In this document: positions 24,931 through 34,834 of the stretch, one piece after another
Numbering within the stretch: the first letter of the stretch is position 1
Layout: the number at the start of each line of letters is the position of its first letter
Origin: DATKRB01 sp963794215
GTDB lineage: Bacteria; Actinomycetota; Acidimicrobiia; Acidimicrobiales; RAAP-2
Length of the DNA: 64,000 nt
NCBI GenBank assembly: GCA_963794215.1
Contig: CAWCCQ010000001.1
Location: 1,276,468 to 1,340,467 of the forward strand
Reading direction: 5' to 3'
Made by a program: the position numbers and the translations under genes
The notes under the pieces: model-generated
Databases searched by the model: none
Told to the model about the DNA's origin: nothing
The model's input: the letters and a program-made list of their open reading frames with translations, nothing else

Positions 24931-26874
24931 TCAGCGCCCCACGCCGATGAAGCGCACCGGCACGCTGCCCCCCGTGGCGAGGTCCTGCCCGGTTCCTTGA
25001 CTACCCCCGGCGGGGGGCACCGCCGAGGCCACGACGTGCTCGAGCCCGAACCCCGTGCACGCGCCACAGTCATAACACGGCGTCCACCGACAGTCCTCTA
25101 GCCCGGCCTCGGCCAGCGCGTCCTGCCAGTCCTGCCACAAGAAGTCCCGGTGGAGCCCGGCGGAGATGTGGTCCCAGGGCAGGGCCTCGTGCTCGTCGCG
25201 GGTGCGGTGGACCACCTCGGAGATGGCGAGGCCCTCGGCATCCATGGCCGCCTCCCAGAGCCCGAGGTCGAACCGTTCGGACCACTCCTGGAAGGTTCCT
25301 CCGGCCCGCCACACCCGCTCGATGACCGACCCAACGCGCCGATCGCCCCGGCTGGCGATGCCCTCGACCACCGACGCCTCGGGATCGTGCCATCGCACGG
25401 TCAGACCACGCACGGTCCGCGCCGCCTCGCGCAGCAGGTTCACCTTGCGGTGCAGCGTTGCCGCGCTGTCCTGTCCGAACCACTGGAACGGGGTGTGCGC
25501 CTTGGGCACGAACCCCCCAACCGAGGCCACCACGGTCACCGAGCGGTGGTAGTGCCGTCCGATCTCCACGCACCGCTGGCCGAGCTCGGCGATCCCGACC
25601 ACGTCCTCGTCGCGCTCGGTCGGCAGCCCGATCAAGAAATAGAGCTTGATCCGGCGCCAGCCCTGGCTGAAGGCGGCATCGACGGCGCCGTAGAGGTCCT
25701 CTTCGGAAATGAGCTTGTTGATTACCTTGCGCATCCGCCACGTGCCGGCTTCGGGAGCGAAGGTGAGCCCGGTCCGACGAACCCGCTGGATCTGGGCCGC
25801 CGTGCCAACCGTGAAGGCGTCCACCCGGAGGCTCGGGAGGCTGACCGACACCCGTTCGGCGTGCTCGGGGTCCTCCACGATCCCCCGGACCACGTCCTCG
25901 ATCCCCGAGAAGTCGGCTGTGGAGAGGGAAGTCAGGGCCACCTCGTCGTACCCGGTACGTCGAATGCCGTCGTGCACCATCTGGGCGACCTGCTCGGCCG
26001 GCCGCTCGCGGACCGGTCGGGTGATCATGCCCGCTTGGCAGAACCGGCATCCGCGGGTGCAGCCTCGGAAGACCTCCACGTTCAGCCGGTCGTGCACCAC
26101 CTCGGTCAGCGGCACGAGCTGCTGGCGAGGGTAGGGCCAACGAGCTAGGTCGGCTACGGTGCGCTTCTCGACCCGGGGCGGCGCCGACTCGACCGACGGG
26201 TCGGTGCCAACCAGTCGGCCGGACACGTAGCGTGGCGTGTAGAGGTGGGGCACGTAGATGCCGGGCACCCCCGCCAGTTGTTCGAGAACCTCGCCGCGCG
26301 AGGGCGAGCCTGACGAGCGCCCCGCCCAGGACCCCAGAACCTCGGTGATCTCGCCGACCAGCTCTTCGCCGTCGCCCATGGCGAACGCGTCGACAAAGTT
26401 GGCGAGCGGCTCGGGATTGAACGCGCAGTGACCGCCGGCCAAGACGAGGGGATCGGCCGCCGTCCGCTCGGCGGCCCGGACCGCTACCCCGGCGAGATCG
26501 ATCAGGTTGAGCACGTTGGTGTAGACGAGCTCCGCGGCCAGGTTGAACGCGATCACGTCGAAGTCCCGTGCCGCACGGTGGTTCTCCAACGAGAACAAGG
26601 GAATGCCCGCCGCCCGCATCGCCGCCTCCATGTCGGTCCACGGGGCGTAGGTGCGCTCGGCCAGCGCGTCGGGGCGCTCATTGAGGATCTCGTAGAGAAT
26701 CTGCAGGCCTTGGTTGGGCAGCCCGATCTCGTAGGTGTCGGGGTAGGCCAGCAACCAGGCAACCCGTCCAGCGCCGTGCTCTGGTGTCTGGGCGCCTTGC
26801 TCGCCGCCGATGTACCGGGCCGGCTTCTCGACCGACCACAAGAGGGGTTCGATCCGCGGCCAGAGCGACGCCAT
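24931..26874 (-). CDS. TIGR03960-type B12-binding/radical SAM protein
   Basis: 647 residues. The N-terminal cobalamin-binding-like domain runs to about residue 230 (PDTYEIGLPNQGLQILYEILNE, LVLAGGHCAFNPEPLANFVDAF). The radical SAM core has VFRGCTRGCRFCQAGMITRPVRERP, the C-x3-C-x2-C that holds the 4Fe-4S cluster, then LTSLSTADFSGIEDVV and LTFAPEAGTWRMRKVINK. A third Cys-rich segment at the C-terminus (WTPCYDCGACTGFG) could hold another cluster. Paired with the DUF2344 gene 4 bp downstream. Substrate unknown. Confidence 0.9.
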   Translation of the reverse strand: MASLWPRIEPLLWSVEKPARYIGGEQGAQTPEHGAGRVAWLLAYPDTYEIGLPNQGLQILYEILNERPDALAERTYAPWTDMEAAMRAAGIPLFSLENHRAARDFDVIAFNLAAELVYTNVLNLIDLAGVAVRAAERTAADPLVLAGGHCAFNPEPLANFVDAFAMGDGEELVGEITEVLGSWAGRSSGSPSRGEVLEQLAGVPGIYVPHLYTPRYVSGRLVGTDPSVESAPPRVEKRTVADLARWPYPRQQLVPLTEVVHDRLNVEVFRGCTRGCRFCQAGMITRPVRERPAEQVAQMVHDGIRRTGYDEVALTSLSTADFSGIEDVVRGIVEDPEHAERVSVSLPSLRVDAFTVGTAAQIQRVRRTGLTFAPEAGTWRMRKVINKLISEEDLYGAVDAAFSQGWRRIKLYFLIGLPTERDEDVVGIAELGQRCVEIGRHYHRSVTVVASVGGFVPKAHTPFQWFGQDSAATLHRKVNLLREAARTVRGLTVRWHDPEASVVEGIASRGDRRVGSVIERVWRAGGTFQEWSERFDLGLWEAAMDAEGLAISEVVHRTRDEHEALPWDHISAGLHRDFLWQDWQDALAEAGLEDCRWTPCYDCGACTGFGLEHVVASAVPPAGGSQGTGQDLATGGSVPVRFIGVGR

Positions 26875-26910
26875 GCCTCGGCGAGTCTAGGGCGACTCCC
26901 CCGACCCGGC

Positions 26911-29118
26911 TTAGCCGTTCGGGGCGGCCGTGGTGGCCGTGGTGGTTGTCGGCTTGGGCGCGGGGAGGGTCGTGGTCGTGGTGGTCGGCGTGCCGGCCGG
27001 GGGCACGGTCGGGGGCGGCGTCGTCGACACCGCGCTCGCCGAGCGCGGCAGCGTCACCTCGGGCGAGACGGGGTTGGTCTCGAGGTACTGGTAGATGGCC
27101 TTGACGGCCGGAGCGGCTGCGTCAGCGCCGTAGCCTCCCTGGTCCACCACCACCAGCACCACGTACTGGGGGTTGGGTTCGGGTCCGAATGCCACGAACC
27201 ACGCCGTCGGCTCGCTGTGACCGGTCACCGTGGCCGTGCCGGTCTTGCCGGCGAGCCGGAAGGAGTTGAGCGCGAACGGCGGCGCAGTGCCTTCGAAGGT
27301 CGAGTAGGCCGTACCGAGCGGGTTGCCCACCACGCCCTCGAGGCCCTGGAGGATCGGGCCCGCCACCGACGGCGGCAAGCTCACCGAGCCCAACTTCTTG
27401 GGCGCGAAACGCTTGACCACTCGGCCGTCGGGGGCGACCACCGCGCTGGCCACCTGCGGGGCGTAACGGGTGCCGCCGTTGGCGAAGGTGGCGTAGGCGA
27501 CGGCCATTTGCAACGGGGTCAGCTCGGCGTTCTGGCCGAACGCCATCTCGATGTTGTCGCCGACCGTCCAGATGTTCCCGTTGGGGAACCCCTTGGGATC
27601 CTGCTCGTAGAGCTTCTTCTGCACGGTCGGGCTGTTGATGTACCCGACGTTCTCGAAGGGAAGGTCGATGTGGGTGTAGCTGTCCAGCCCGTACTGTTCG
27701 CCGACGTCTTGTATGGCCTCGGGCCCGAAGCTGCCCCGGTCCTGCCAGAACATGTCGCCCAGTTGGTAGAAGTAGTAGTCGTCGGACTCGGTGAGGGCGA
27801 GCGGTAGGTTGACCAACCCGTTGGAGACGCCCTGGTCGTCGTGGAAGGCGCAGCCTTCGGTGCAGTCCTTGACGGTGTAGGTGCCGGTGTCGAGGACATA
27901 CTGCCCGGCGCTGATGATGCCGGTCTGGAGGGCCGCGGTGGCGGTGATCAGCTTGAAGGTGGAGCCCGGGGTGTAGAGGCCCTGGATTGCGTTGTTGTTC
28001 TCGGCCCCCGAGGCGTCGATGGCGTCGAGGTTCGCCTGGCTGATGCCCCCGACGAACTCGTTCAGGTCGTAGGTCGGGTAGGAGGCCATGGCGAGCACCT
28101 GCCCGTTGTTGACGTTCATGACGATGGCCGCCCCGGTCGTCGCCGGCGGGTGGATGCCGCCATTCAGCGAGTCGGTGCTGGAGCGGTCGGCGAGGATGTC
28201 GGCCCGCAGGGAGTTCTGCACCTGGGCCTGTAGGTCGGCGTCGAGGTTGGTCACCAGGGTGTCGCCCTGGACGAAGTCCGTCGAGCGCACGGTGCCCACC
28301 ACGTCGCCCTGGGCGTTCACCTCGAGGACCTGGCGACCGGCCACCCCGCGGAGGTATTGCTCGTACTCGGCTTCGAGACCGGACTTCCCGATCTGGCTCG
28401 ACTCGGTGTAGCCCTGGTTGGGATGGGCTGCGAGCTCTTGTCCGGTGATGTCGCCGACGTATCCGAGCACGTGGGTGGCCGTCGTGCCGCCCAACGGGTA
28501 GCTGCGCTCGGTCACCTGCTCGACCGACACGCCCGGGAACTGCGAGGCGTGCGTCTGGAGGTACTGGACGGTGGCCGCCGGCGCGTTCGCCATCAAGGGT
28601 ACCGGCTGGTACACGTTGTACTGCACGCTCGCCAGCTGGGACTGCACGTACACCGGCGTGGTGCCGATCAGCGCGGCAACCGCGCCGACGACCGACGGGT
28701 ACTGGGCAGCGGCGGCACGCGACAGCACGATCTCGGATTGGACCTGGTTGCCGACCAGGACCGTATCGTTGCGGTCGACGATCTCACCGCGCGGTGCGGG
28801 CACAGACACCACCCGGACCCCGTTGGCCGTCACGGCGGCGCTGTAGTTCTTGTGGTCGATAATCTGCAGCGTCCAGAGCCGGAGCACCATGACCGCGAAC
28901 AGCAGCAGCACGATCCCCGCGATCACGTTGAGGCGGACGAACGGGCGCGACGGCTGGTCCTCGGGCGAAGCGACGAGCGACGCGACGTTGACGCTCTTGC
29001 GCGGTCGCATCCGGGGTTGGCGCGCCCTGGGGGTCCGCGAGGAGCGCGAGCGCTCCTTGGCCGGCTTCGGGTAGCGATGGTCTCCTCGGATCGGGTGACG
29101 AAGAGACCGCCTCGTCAC
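26911..29118 (-). CDS. mrdA: Penicillin-binding protein 2 (elongasome transpeptidase)
   Basis: 735 residues from GTG 29118, which overlaps the mreD stop (GTGA). A basic cytosolic tail of about 50 residues precedes one membrane anchor (LNVIAGIVLLLFAVMVLRLW). The dimerization domain follows (VPAPRGEIVDRNDTVLV). The transpeptidase domain has the nucleophile in YTPGSTFKLI, SDD in LTESDDYYFYQLG (PBP2 proteins use SxD here), and AGKTGTA. The last 45 residues are a Thr/Pro-rich extracellular tail, unusual for PBP2. It cross-links lateral wall peptidoglycan with MreBCD. No rodA is found in the window. Confidence 0.92.
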   Translation of the reverse strand: MTRRSLRHPIRGDHRYPKPAKERSRSSRTPRARQPRMRPRKSVNVASLVASPEDQPSRPFVRLNVIAGIVLLLFAVMVLRLWTLQIIDHKNYSAAVTANGVRVVSVPAPRGEIVDRNDTVLVGNQVQSEIVLSRAAAAQYPSVVGAVAALIGTTPVYVQSQLASVQYNVYQPVPLMANAPAATVQYLQTHASQFPGVSVEQVTERSYPLGGTTATHVLGYVGDITGQELAAHPNQGYTESSQIGKSGLEAEYEQYLRGVAGRQVLEVNAQGDVVGTVRSTDFVQGDTLVTNLDADLQAQVQNSLRADILADRSSTDSLNGGIHPPATTGAAIVMNVNNGQVLAMASYPTYDLNEFVGGISQANLDAIDASGAENNNAIQGLYTPGSTFKLITATAALQTGIISAGQYVLDTGTYTVKDCTEGCAFHDDQGVSNGLVNLPLALTESDDYYFYQLGDMFWQDRGSFGPEAIQDVGEQYGLDSYTHIDLPFENVGYINSPTVQKKLYEQDPKGFPNGNIWTVGDNIEMAFGQNAELTPLQMAVAYATFANGGTRYAPQVASAVVAPDGRVVKRFAPKKLGSVSLPPSVAGPILQGLEGVVGNPLGTAYSTFEGTAPPFALNSFRLAGKTGTATVTGHSEPTAWFVAFGPEPNPQYVVLVVVDQGGYGADAAAPAVKAIYQYLETNPVSPEVTLPRSASAVSTTPPPTVPPAGTPTTTTTTLPAPKPTTTTATTAAPNG

Positions 29119-29645
29119 CACCGAGCTCCCACCGCTGGGGACCGGCGCCGCTGAAGGCCGCCCTCCCCGAGCGCCCACTCCATGAGGCGACGGGCAGGCA
29201 GCGCCAGCACGCCGTTGGTGACCGCCACCACGCCAGCCACTGCACCAAGATCGACGTGCAACATCTGCCCCTGTCCGAGAACGGCGCCGAGCACGGCGTA
29301 CAGCATGACCGCGGCGACGCTTCCGACGACCGCGGCCACCGGGGCGATCCAGCGCCCCGGATCGGGCAACGACTGGAGCACCCGGCCAGTCACGAACCCG
29401 AGCACGCAGCCGACCAGGGCGCTCAAGCCAAAGGGGGTGGGAAGGAACAGGTCCGTCGCCAGGCCGGCGGTGAAGCCCACCCACGCCCCGGCCTCGGGCC
29501 CCCCCACCAGCCCCGCGGAGATCGGCAGGAGCCAGGTCAGCTCCGGATGGGCTCCGGCCACCCGCAGGTCCAGGCCGAGCGTCCATTGGACCAGTAGGAA
29601 CCCCCCGATCACCACCAACACCCGGACGACCACCCCGGGGCTCAC
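29115..29645 (-). CDS. mreD: Rod shape-determining protein MreD
   Basis: 176 residues from GTG 29645, overlapping the mreC stop; an ATG 15 bp upstream is an alternative. Strongly hydrophobic with about five membrane segments (VVVRVLVVIGGFLLVQWTL, LTWLLPISAGLVGG, GFTAGLATDLFLPTPFGLSALVGCVLGFV, IAPVAAVVGSVAAVMLYAVLGAVL, GAVAGVVAVTNGVLALP). The GLATDLFLPTPFGL stretch is the typical MreD fourth-helix motif. Member of the elongasome between MreC and PBP2. Confidence 0.88.
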   Translation of the reverse strand: MSPGVVVRVLVVIGGFLLVQWTLGLDLRVAGAHPELTWLLPISAGLVGGPEAGAWVGFTAGLATDLFLPTPFGLSALVGCVLGFVTGRVLQSLPDPGRWIAPVAAVVGSVAAVMLYAVLGAVLGQGQMLHVDLGAVAGVVAVTNGVLALPARRLMEWALGEGGLQRRRSPAVGARW

Positions 29646-30494
29646 GGAGCCGGCTCCCACTGCACCACGTCGAGGTAGCGGAGGTTGGTCAGGTCGGCTG
29701 CGGGCTCCGCCTGCACGGTCAGCTGCGTGCCTCCTGCCGTGGTTCGGAAGCGGGTCACCCGGCCCACGGGGATGCCGCTCGGAAACGCCGCCCCCTGAAG
29801 CCCGTTCGTGTAGAGCACCTGGCCCTTGTGCAACGTCGTCGACTCGGCCACGAAGAGTGCCAAGAGCGGTGCGCCCGCACCCTGGCCCTCCACCACCGCA
29901 GTGGAGCTCGTTGCCGAGCGAGCCCCGGTGCCGATCATCACGCCCACTTTGGACTGGGGGTCGGTGATCAGCTGCACGATTGAGGAGTGATGGTTCGCCT
30001 GGATCACCTGGCCGACCAGTCCGCCGCTGCCGACCACCGGCATCCCGTAGGCGACACCGTCGGCGCGCCCCTTGTCAATCGTGATGTCGGCGTCGAAGTT
30101 CGAGACGTCGATCGCCGTGGTCTGGGTGCCGATCGTCGGGATGTCAGGAAGGAACGGCAGGTTCTGGAGCGCCAGGAGCTCCCGCAGCTGCTCGGCTTCG
30201 AAGGGATGCTCAGCCTGTTGCTGGCGCAAATTGCCGATCGCACGCTTGGAGCTTCTGGTTCTCGGTCTGCAGCGACCCGTAATGCACCGCGCCGGCAAAG
30301 AAGTCCCCGACCGGGTGCAGCACGCTGTTCACCCCGTCGCGCAGGGGCGAAAACACGTCGTCGGCCACCGACTTGATCCCTGAAGTCAGATGATGGGTCC
30401 GACTGGTCTGGTCGAGGGTGATGATCGTCAGCGACACCAGCACCAGCACGACCAGGGTGGTCAACGAGCGGCGCGACCGCCGTGCCTTCGCCAC
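29642..30494 (-). CDS. mreC: Rod shape-determining protein MreC, one frameshift
   Basis: About 283 residues once joined. The N-terminal half starts at 30494 with a basic cytosolic tail and one membrane anchor (LTTLVVLVLVSLTIITL), then FSPLRDGVNSVLHPV and the coiled-coil start YGSLQTENQKL. The frame then shifts near 30248-30249 (one base too many in CTCCAAG) and continues KRAIGNLRQQQAEHPFEAEQLRELLAL into the beta-barrel domain (FDADITIDKGRADGVAYGMPVVGSGGLVGQV). MreC links MreB to PBP2 in the periplasm. Between mreB and mreD as expected. Confidence 0.88.
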
Positions 30495-30513
30495 CCTCGG
30501 CCTGGTTGCCCTG

Positions 30514-31546
30514 TCAGCGGGACGAGGAGGTGATGAGCACCCGCTTGAGCGCCTCGAACTCCTCGAGGCACTGCCCGCTACCGACGGCCACGCAGTTCAA
30601 CGGATCACGCGCCACCACGATGGGCATGCCCGGTCTCGTGCTGGAGGCGCGCGTCGAGACCGTGCAGCAGCGCGCCGCCACCGGTCAATACGATCCCCTG
30701 CTCCATGATGTCCGCCGCCAGCTCGGGAGGGGTGCGGTCGAGCGTGACTTTCACCGCGTCGACGATCGCCGACACCGGCTCCTCGATGGCGTGACGAATC
30801 TCCTCTGTCGACACCACGACCGTCTTGGGCAAGCCGGTCACGAGGTCGCGGCCGCGGATCTCTGCGTGCAGCTCCTCTTCGAGCGGGTACGCGGAGCCGA
30901 GGGCGATCTTGATCTCCTCAGCCGTGCGCTCGCCCAGCGCCAAGCTGAATTCTTTCTTTACGAACGAGACGATCGCTTCGTCGAGCTCGTCCCCACCGAT
31001 GCGCACGGATTGACTGCAGACGATCCCGCCGAGAGAGATCACCGCGACCTCGGTGGTGCCGCCCCCGATGTCCACCACCATGTTGCCGGTGGGCTCGTGA
31101 ACCGGCAGTCCGGCGCCGATCGCGGCGGCCATCGGCTCTTCGATGATGTAGGCCTTCCGGGCCCCGGCGTACTCCGCCGCCTCCATCACCGCGCGTTGCT
31201 CGACACCGGTGATGCCCGACGGCACGCAGATGACCATGCGTGGCTTGGCGAAGCGACGCTGGTGGACCCGGTGGATGAAGTACCGCAGCATCTTCTCGCA
31301 GATCTCGAAGTCGGCGATGACGCCGTCCTTCAGCGGCCGAATGGCCTGAATGTTGCTCGGCGTGCGTCCGATCATGCGCTTGGCTTCGGCACCAACCGCC
31401 AGCGGTCGCCCGTCCTTCACGTCGACGGCCACCACCGAGGGCTCGTTCAGCACGATCCCACGTCCACGTACGTACACCAGCGTGTTGGCGGTGCCGAGAT
31501 CCACTGCCATGTCCCGGCCCAACAGGTTCAGTCGGTTGTCGGCCAT
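30514..31546 (-). CDS. mreB: Rod shape-determining protein MreB, one frameshift near the C-terminus
   Basis: About 343 residues after correction. Actin-fold ATPase that forms filaments guiding wall synthesis. Motifs: RDMAVDLGTANTLVYVRGRGIVLNEPSVVA, ICVPSGITGVEQRAV, IIEEPMAAAIGAGLPV, MVVDIGGGTTEVAVISLGG and GIVLTGGGALLHGLDARLQHETG. The frame then breaks at a CCC (GGG on the coding strand) at 30628-30630. One base fewer restores MPIVVARDPLNCVAVGSGQCLEEFEAL, the normal C-terminus, with the stop at 30516-30514. Without correction the protein would end abnormally 90 bp earlier. Confidence 0.93.
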
Positions 31547-31701
31547 CGAAGGCGGGGTTCCTTCCGGGTGGGCCCGCCAGGGACAAGTTCCAGTCGACGG
31601 CGGGAGACCTTAGGCTAGGTGACCCAGAAGAGCGGCACAAGGGCACTCCACGGCCCGTCACGGCCGAGACTGCCTTTGAACTGGGGCGTTGAGCCTGCCG
31701 G

Positions 31702-32112
31702 TCAGGGAAGGTCGGGAAAGAAGAGCTCGATCTCGCGCGCCGCAGACTGTAGCGAGTCCGAACCGTGGACCAGATTCTCGGTGGTGGCCACGGCCAGGTC
31801 GCCGCGGATCGTCCCGGGTGCCGCCTCCTTGGGGTCCGTGGCGCCCATCAACGTCCGGACCACCCGGTGCGCGCCCTCGGGACCCTCGACGACCATGACG
31901 AACGCGGGAGAGCGGGTGATGAACGCGACCAGGTCATCGTAGAAGTGCTTGCCCGAGTGCTCGGCGTAGTGCTGGCTCGCCAGCTCGGGAGTGATGTGAC
32001 GCAGCTCGGCCGCCACCAGCCCGAGGCCCTTGCGCTCGAGGCGTGCGACGATCTCACCAACCAAACCACGCTCGACGCCGTCGGGCTTCACGATGACCAA
32101 GGTCCGCTCCAC
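31702..32112 (-). CDS. ndk: Nucleoside diphosphate kinase
   Basis: 136 residues from GTG 32112 (VERTLVIVKPDGVERGLVGE), usual family length. It balances nucleoside triphosphates through a phospho-histidine. The catalytic His is in NLVHGSDS, with RTLMGATDPKEAAPGTIRGDLA just before it. It sits between folC and mreB, a common actinobacterial arrangement. Confidence 0.96.
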   Translation of the reverse strand: MERTLVIVKPDGVERGLVGEIVARLERKGLGLVAAELRHITPELASQHYAEHSGKHFYDDLVAFITRSPAFVMVVEGPEGAHRVVRTLMGATDPKEAAPGTIRGDLAVATTENLVHGSDSLQSAAREIELFFPDLP

Positions 32113-32163
32113 GAGTGGGGCACAGTAGCAGCCGTTGGCGACCACCTGGCTGGCGCTTGGGCC

Positions 32164-33502
32164 TCACGGACACGACGACGCGCCCTCCAGCAGTACCCGC
32201 CGGGCGTCGGTCACCACGTAGAGCGAGCCGGCCACCACGAGCAAACCATCCTCGGCGACCAGGCTTCTTCCCACCGCGACCGCCTCGGCCACCGACCCGG
32301 CCACGCTGACCGACATGCCGAGCGACCGGGCCGACTCGGCGACCACCTCTACTGGCAGGGCCCGCGGCGAGTCGGGTGCGCACGCCACCACGGTGCGCAC
32401 CCCGGCGCCCACCAATGGGTCGAGCATGGCCAGGGGGTCGCGACCCCGCAGCATGCCGATCACGGCCACGGTGTCACCCTCGGTGGCAAACTCCTCGGAC
32501 AGCGCGGTGGCCAACGCGCTGCATGCCGGCCACGTTGTGCGCGCCGTCGAGCAACGTCAGTGGTCGACGCCCCACCACTTCCATCCGGCCGGCCACGACC
32601 ACGTTGCCCAAGGCCACCTCCACCACCTCGGGAGCCAACGGCGCACCGAAGAAGGCCTCAGCCACCGCGACAGCGCATGCGGCATTGTCACCCTGGTGTG
32701 GCCCGCGCATCGACACCAGCACCTCGGGGTAGTTGGCACCGGGCGTGCGCAGGTCGACCAGCCGACCACCGACCGCCAACCGATTGGCGTCGCATCCGAA
32801 CTCCTCGCCGCGCACCCAGATCTCCCCCGCCCCCGCTGCTTGGGCCACCGAGCGGATCACCGCCACCAGGTGTGGATCGGTCTCCCCGATCACGACCCGA
32901 CTGTCGGGCTTGACGATGCCCGCCTTGTCGCGGGCGATGTCCTCGAGCGTCGGGCCGAGGACCTCGGTGTGATCGAAGCTGATGTTGGTGACCACCGCCA
33001 CGTCGCCGTGCACGACGTTCGTGGAGTCCCACGTACCCCCCAGTCCCACCTCTACCACCATGGCGTCGACCGCCTCGTCGGCGAACCACCGCAACGCGGC
33101 GGCGGTCAGGAGCTCGAATCGCGACGGCCGGTCACTCAGCATGGGCTCGAGCAAGGCCAGGGACGAGAGGACCTCGGTGAAGCTGTCGTCGTCGATGGGA
33201 ACGCCGTCTCGCGCGATGCGTTCGTTGACTCGCGACAGGTTGGGGCTCGTGTAGGTCCCGACACTCAGCCCGGCGGCGCCCAGCAGGGCGCTCACCATGG
33301 CCGCCGTGGAGCCCTTGCCGTTGGTGCCCGTCACGTGGACGGTGGGGATCCCCTGTTCGGGGTCCCCGAGGATCGTGGCCAGCTCGCGCATGCGCTCCAG
33401 CGTGGGCAGCGCCCGGCGACTCGGCTCGGTGGACTCGAGATCGATGTGCGCGTCCAGCCAGGCGAGCGCCTCGGCGAGTGAGGCGAACGGCGGCCCGCTC
33501 AC
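32164..33502 (-). CDS. folC: Folylpolyglutamate/dihydrofolate synthase, one frameshift
   Basis: About 446 residues when joined, from GTG 33502, 4 bp after the clpX stop. It adds glutamate to folates. The Mur-ligase-type ATP loop HVTGTNGKGSTAAMVSALL is near residue 55, followed by GTYTSPNLSRVNERI, VVEVGLGGTWDSTNVV, ISFDHTEVLGPTLEDIARDKAGIVK and LLDGAHNVAGMQ. Here the frame shifts (32518-32521, one extra base) and continues as ALATALSEEFATEGDTVAVIGML to the end. FolC is essential in most bacteria, so a base-call error is likely. Confidence 0.9.
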
Positions 33503-33506
33503 GCTG

Positions 33507-34781
33507 CTACGAGGCGGCGCGCCGGTTGCGCGTAGCCTTGGCCGGCGGGTCGCCCAGTGGAACCAACGTGGGATTGACCCGGTCGAGCACCACCGCCCGG
33601 TCGACGACGCACTTGCCGACGTCGTTGCGGCTCGGGAGGTCGTACATGACGTCGAGCAGCACCTCTTCGAGGATGGCCCGCAGTCCACGGGCTCCAGTGC
33701 CCCGCAAGAGCGCCTGCTCGGCGACAGCCTCCAAGGCGTCCTCGCTGAACTCGAGCTTCACGCCGTCGAGGTCGAACGTTCGCTCGTACTGGCGGGTCAG
33801 CGCGTTCTTGGGCTCGACCAGGATGCGGATGAGCGCGTCCTTGTACAGCTGGCTCACCGCGCTCACCACGGGAAGGCGGCCGATGAACTCGGGGATGAGC
33901 CCGAACTTGATCAGGTCCTCGGGCAGGACATGGCGCAGGACCTCGGCGTCGTCGCGTTCGGCCCGCTGGACCTCGGCCCGGAACCCGATGCCCTTGCGTC
34001 CGATCCGCCCTTCGATGATCTTGTCGAGCCCGGCGAAGGCACCCCCACAGATGAACAGGATGTTGGTGGTGTCGATCTGGATGAACTCTTGGTGGGGATG
34101 CTTGCGACCCCCTTGGGGGGGCACCGAGGCAGTGGTGCCTTCGAGGATCTTGAGGAGGGCCTGCTGGACACCCTCCCCCGAGACGTCACGGGTGATCGAG
34201 GGGTTCTCGCTCTTGCGGGCGATCTTGTCGATCTCGTCGATGTAGATGATCCCGGTCTCGGCTCGCTTCACGTCATAGTCAGCGGCCTGGATGAGCTTCA
34301 GCAGGATGTTCTCGACGTCCTCGCCGACGTAGCCCGCTTCGGTCAGCGCCGTTGCGTCGGCGATGGCGAAGGGCACGTTGAGCATCCGTGCGAGCGTCTG
34401 GGCGAGCAATGTCTTACCGCACCCAGTCGGGCCGAGCAGCAGGATGTTGGACTTGGAGAGCTCCACGCCGTCGTCGGCGGGGGGACCAGCCTGCACGCGC
34501 TTGTAGTGGTTATAGACGGCGACCGACAGGATCTTCTTGGCGTACTCCTGTCCGACGACGTAATCGTTCAAGAACTCGAAGATCTCTCGAGGCTTGGGAA
34601 GCTCCTCGAAGTTCAACTCGGTGGACTCGGTGAGCTCCTCGGCGATGATGTCGTTGCACAGATCGATGCACTCGTCGCAGATATAGACGCCTGGTCCGGC
34701 GATCAGCTTCTTCACCTGCTTCTGCGACTTGCCGCAGAAGCTGCACTTGACCAGATCCCCCCCCTCGCCGAACTTCGCCAC
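33507..34781 (-). CDS. clpX: ATP-dependent Clp protease ATP-binding subunit ClpX
   Basis: 424 residues. The N-terminal zinc-binding domain has the four Cys (CSFCGKSQKQV and ICDECIDLC). The AAA+ module has LLGPTGCGKTLLAQTLA, IIYIDEIDKIARK and the RKGIGF-type pore region. The IGF tripeptide that docks on ClpP appears as LIPEFIGRLPV upstream and IGF in RKGIGFRAEV. It unfolds substrates for ClpP, encoded 54 bp upstream on the same strand. Intact frame. Confidence 0.97.
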   Translation of the reverse strand: MAKFGEGGDLVKCSFCGKSQKQVKKLIAGPGVYICDECIDLCNDIIAEELTESTELNFEELPKPREIFEFLNDYVVGQEYAKKILSVAVYNHYKRVQAGPPADDGVELSKSNILLLGPTGCGKTLLAQTLARMLNVPFAIADATALTEAGYVGEDVENILLKLIQAADYDVKRAETGIIYIDEIDKIARKSENPSITRDVSGEGVQQALLKILEGTTASVPPQGGRKHPHQEFIQIDTTNILFICGGAFAGLDKIIEGRIGRKGIGFRAEVQRAERDDAEVLRHVLPEDLIKFGLIPEFIGRLPVVSAVSQLYKDALIRILVEPKNALTRQYERTFDLDGVKLEFSEDALEAVAEQALLRGTGARGLRAILEEVLLDVMYDLPSRNDVGKCVVDRAVVLDRVNPTLVPLGDPPAKATRNRRAAS

Positions 34782-34834
34782 GTGCTCTCTCTCCCGTCCT
34801 CGTGCCGACTCTGTTCCCGATGCCCGTCGAAGAC

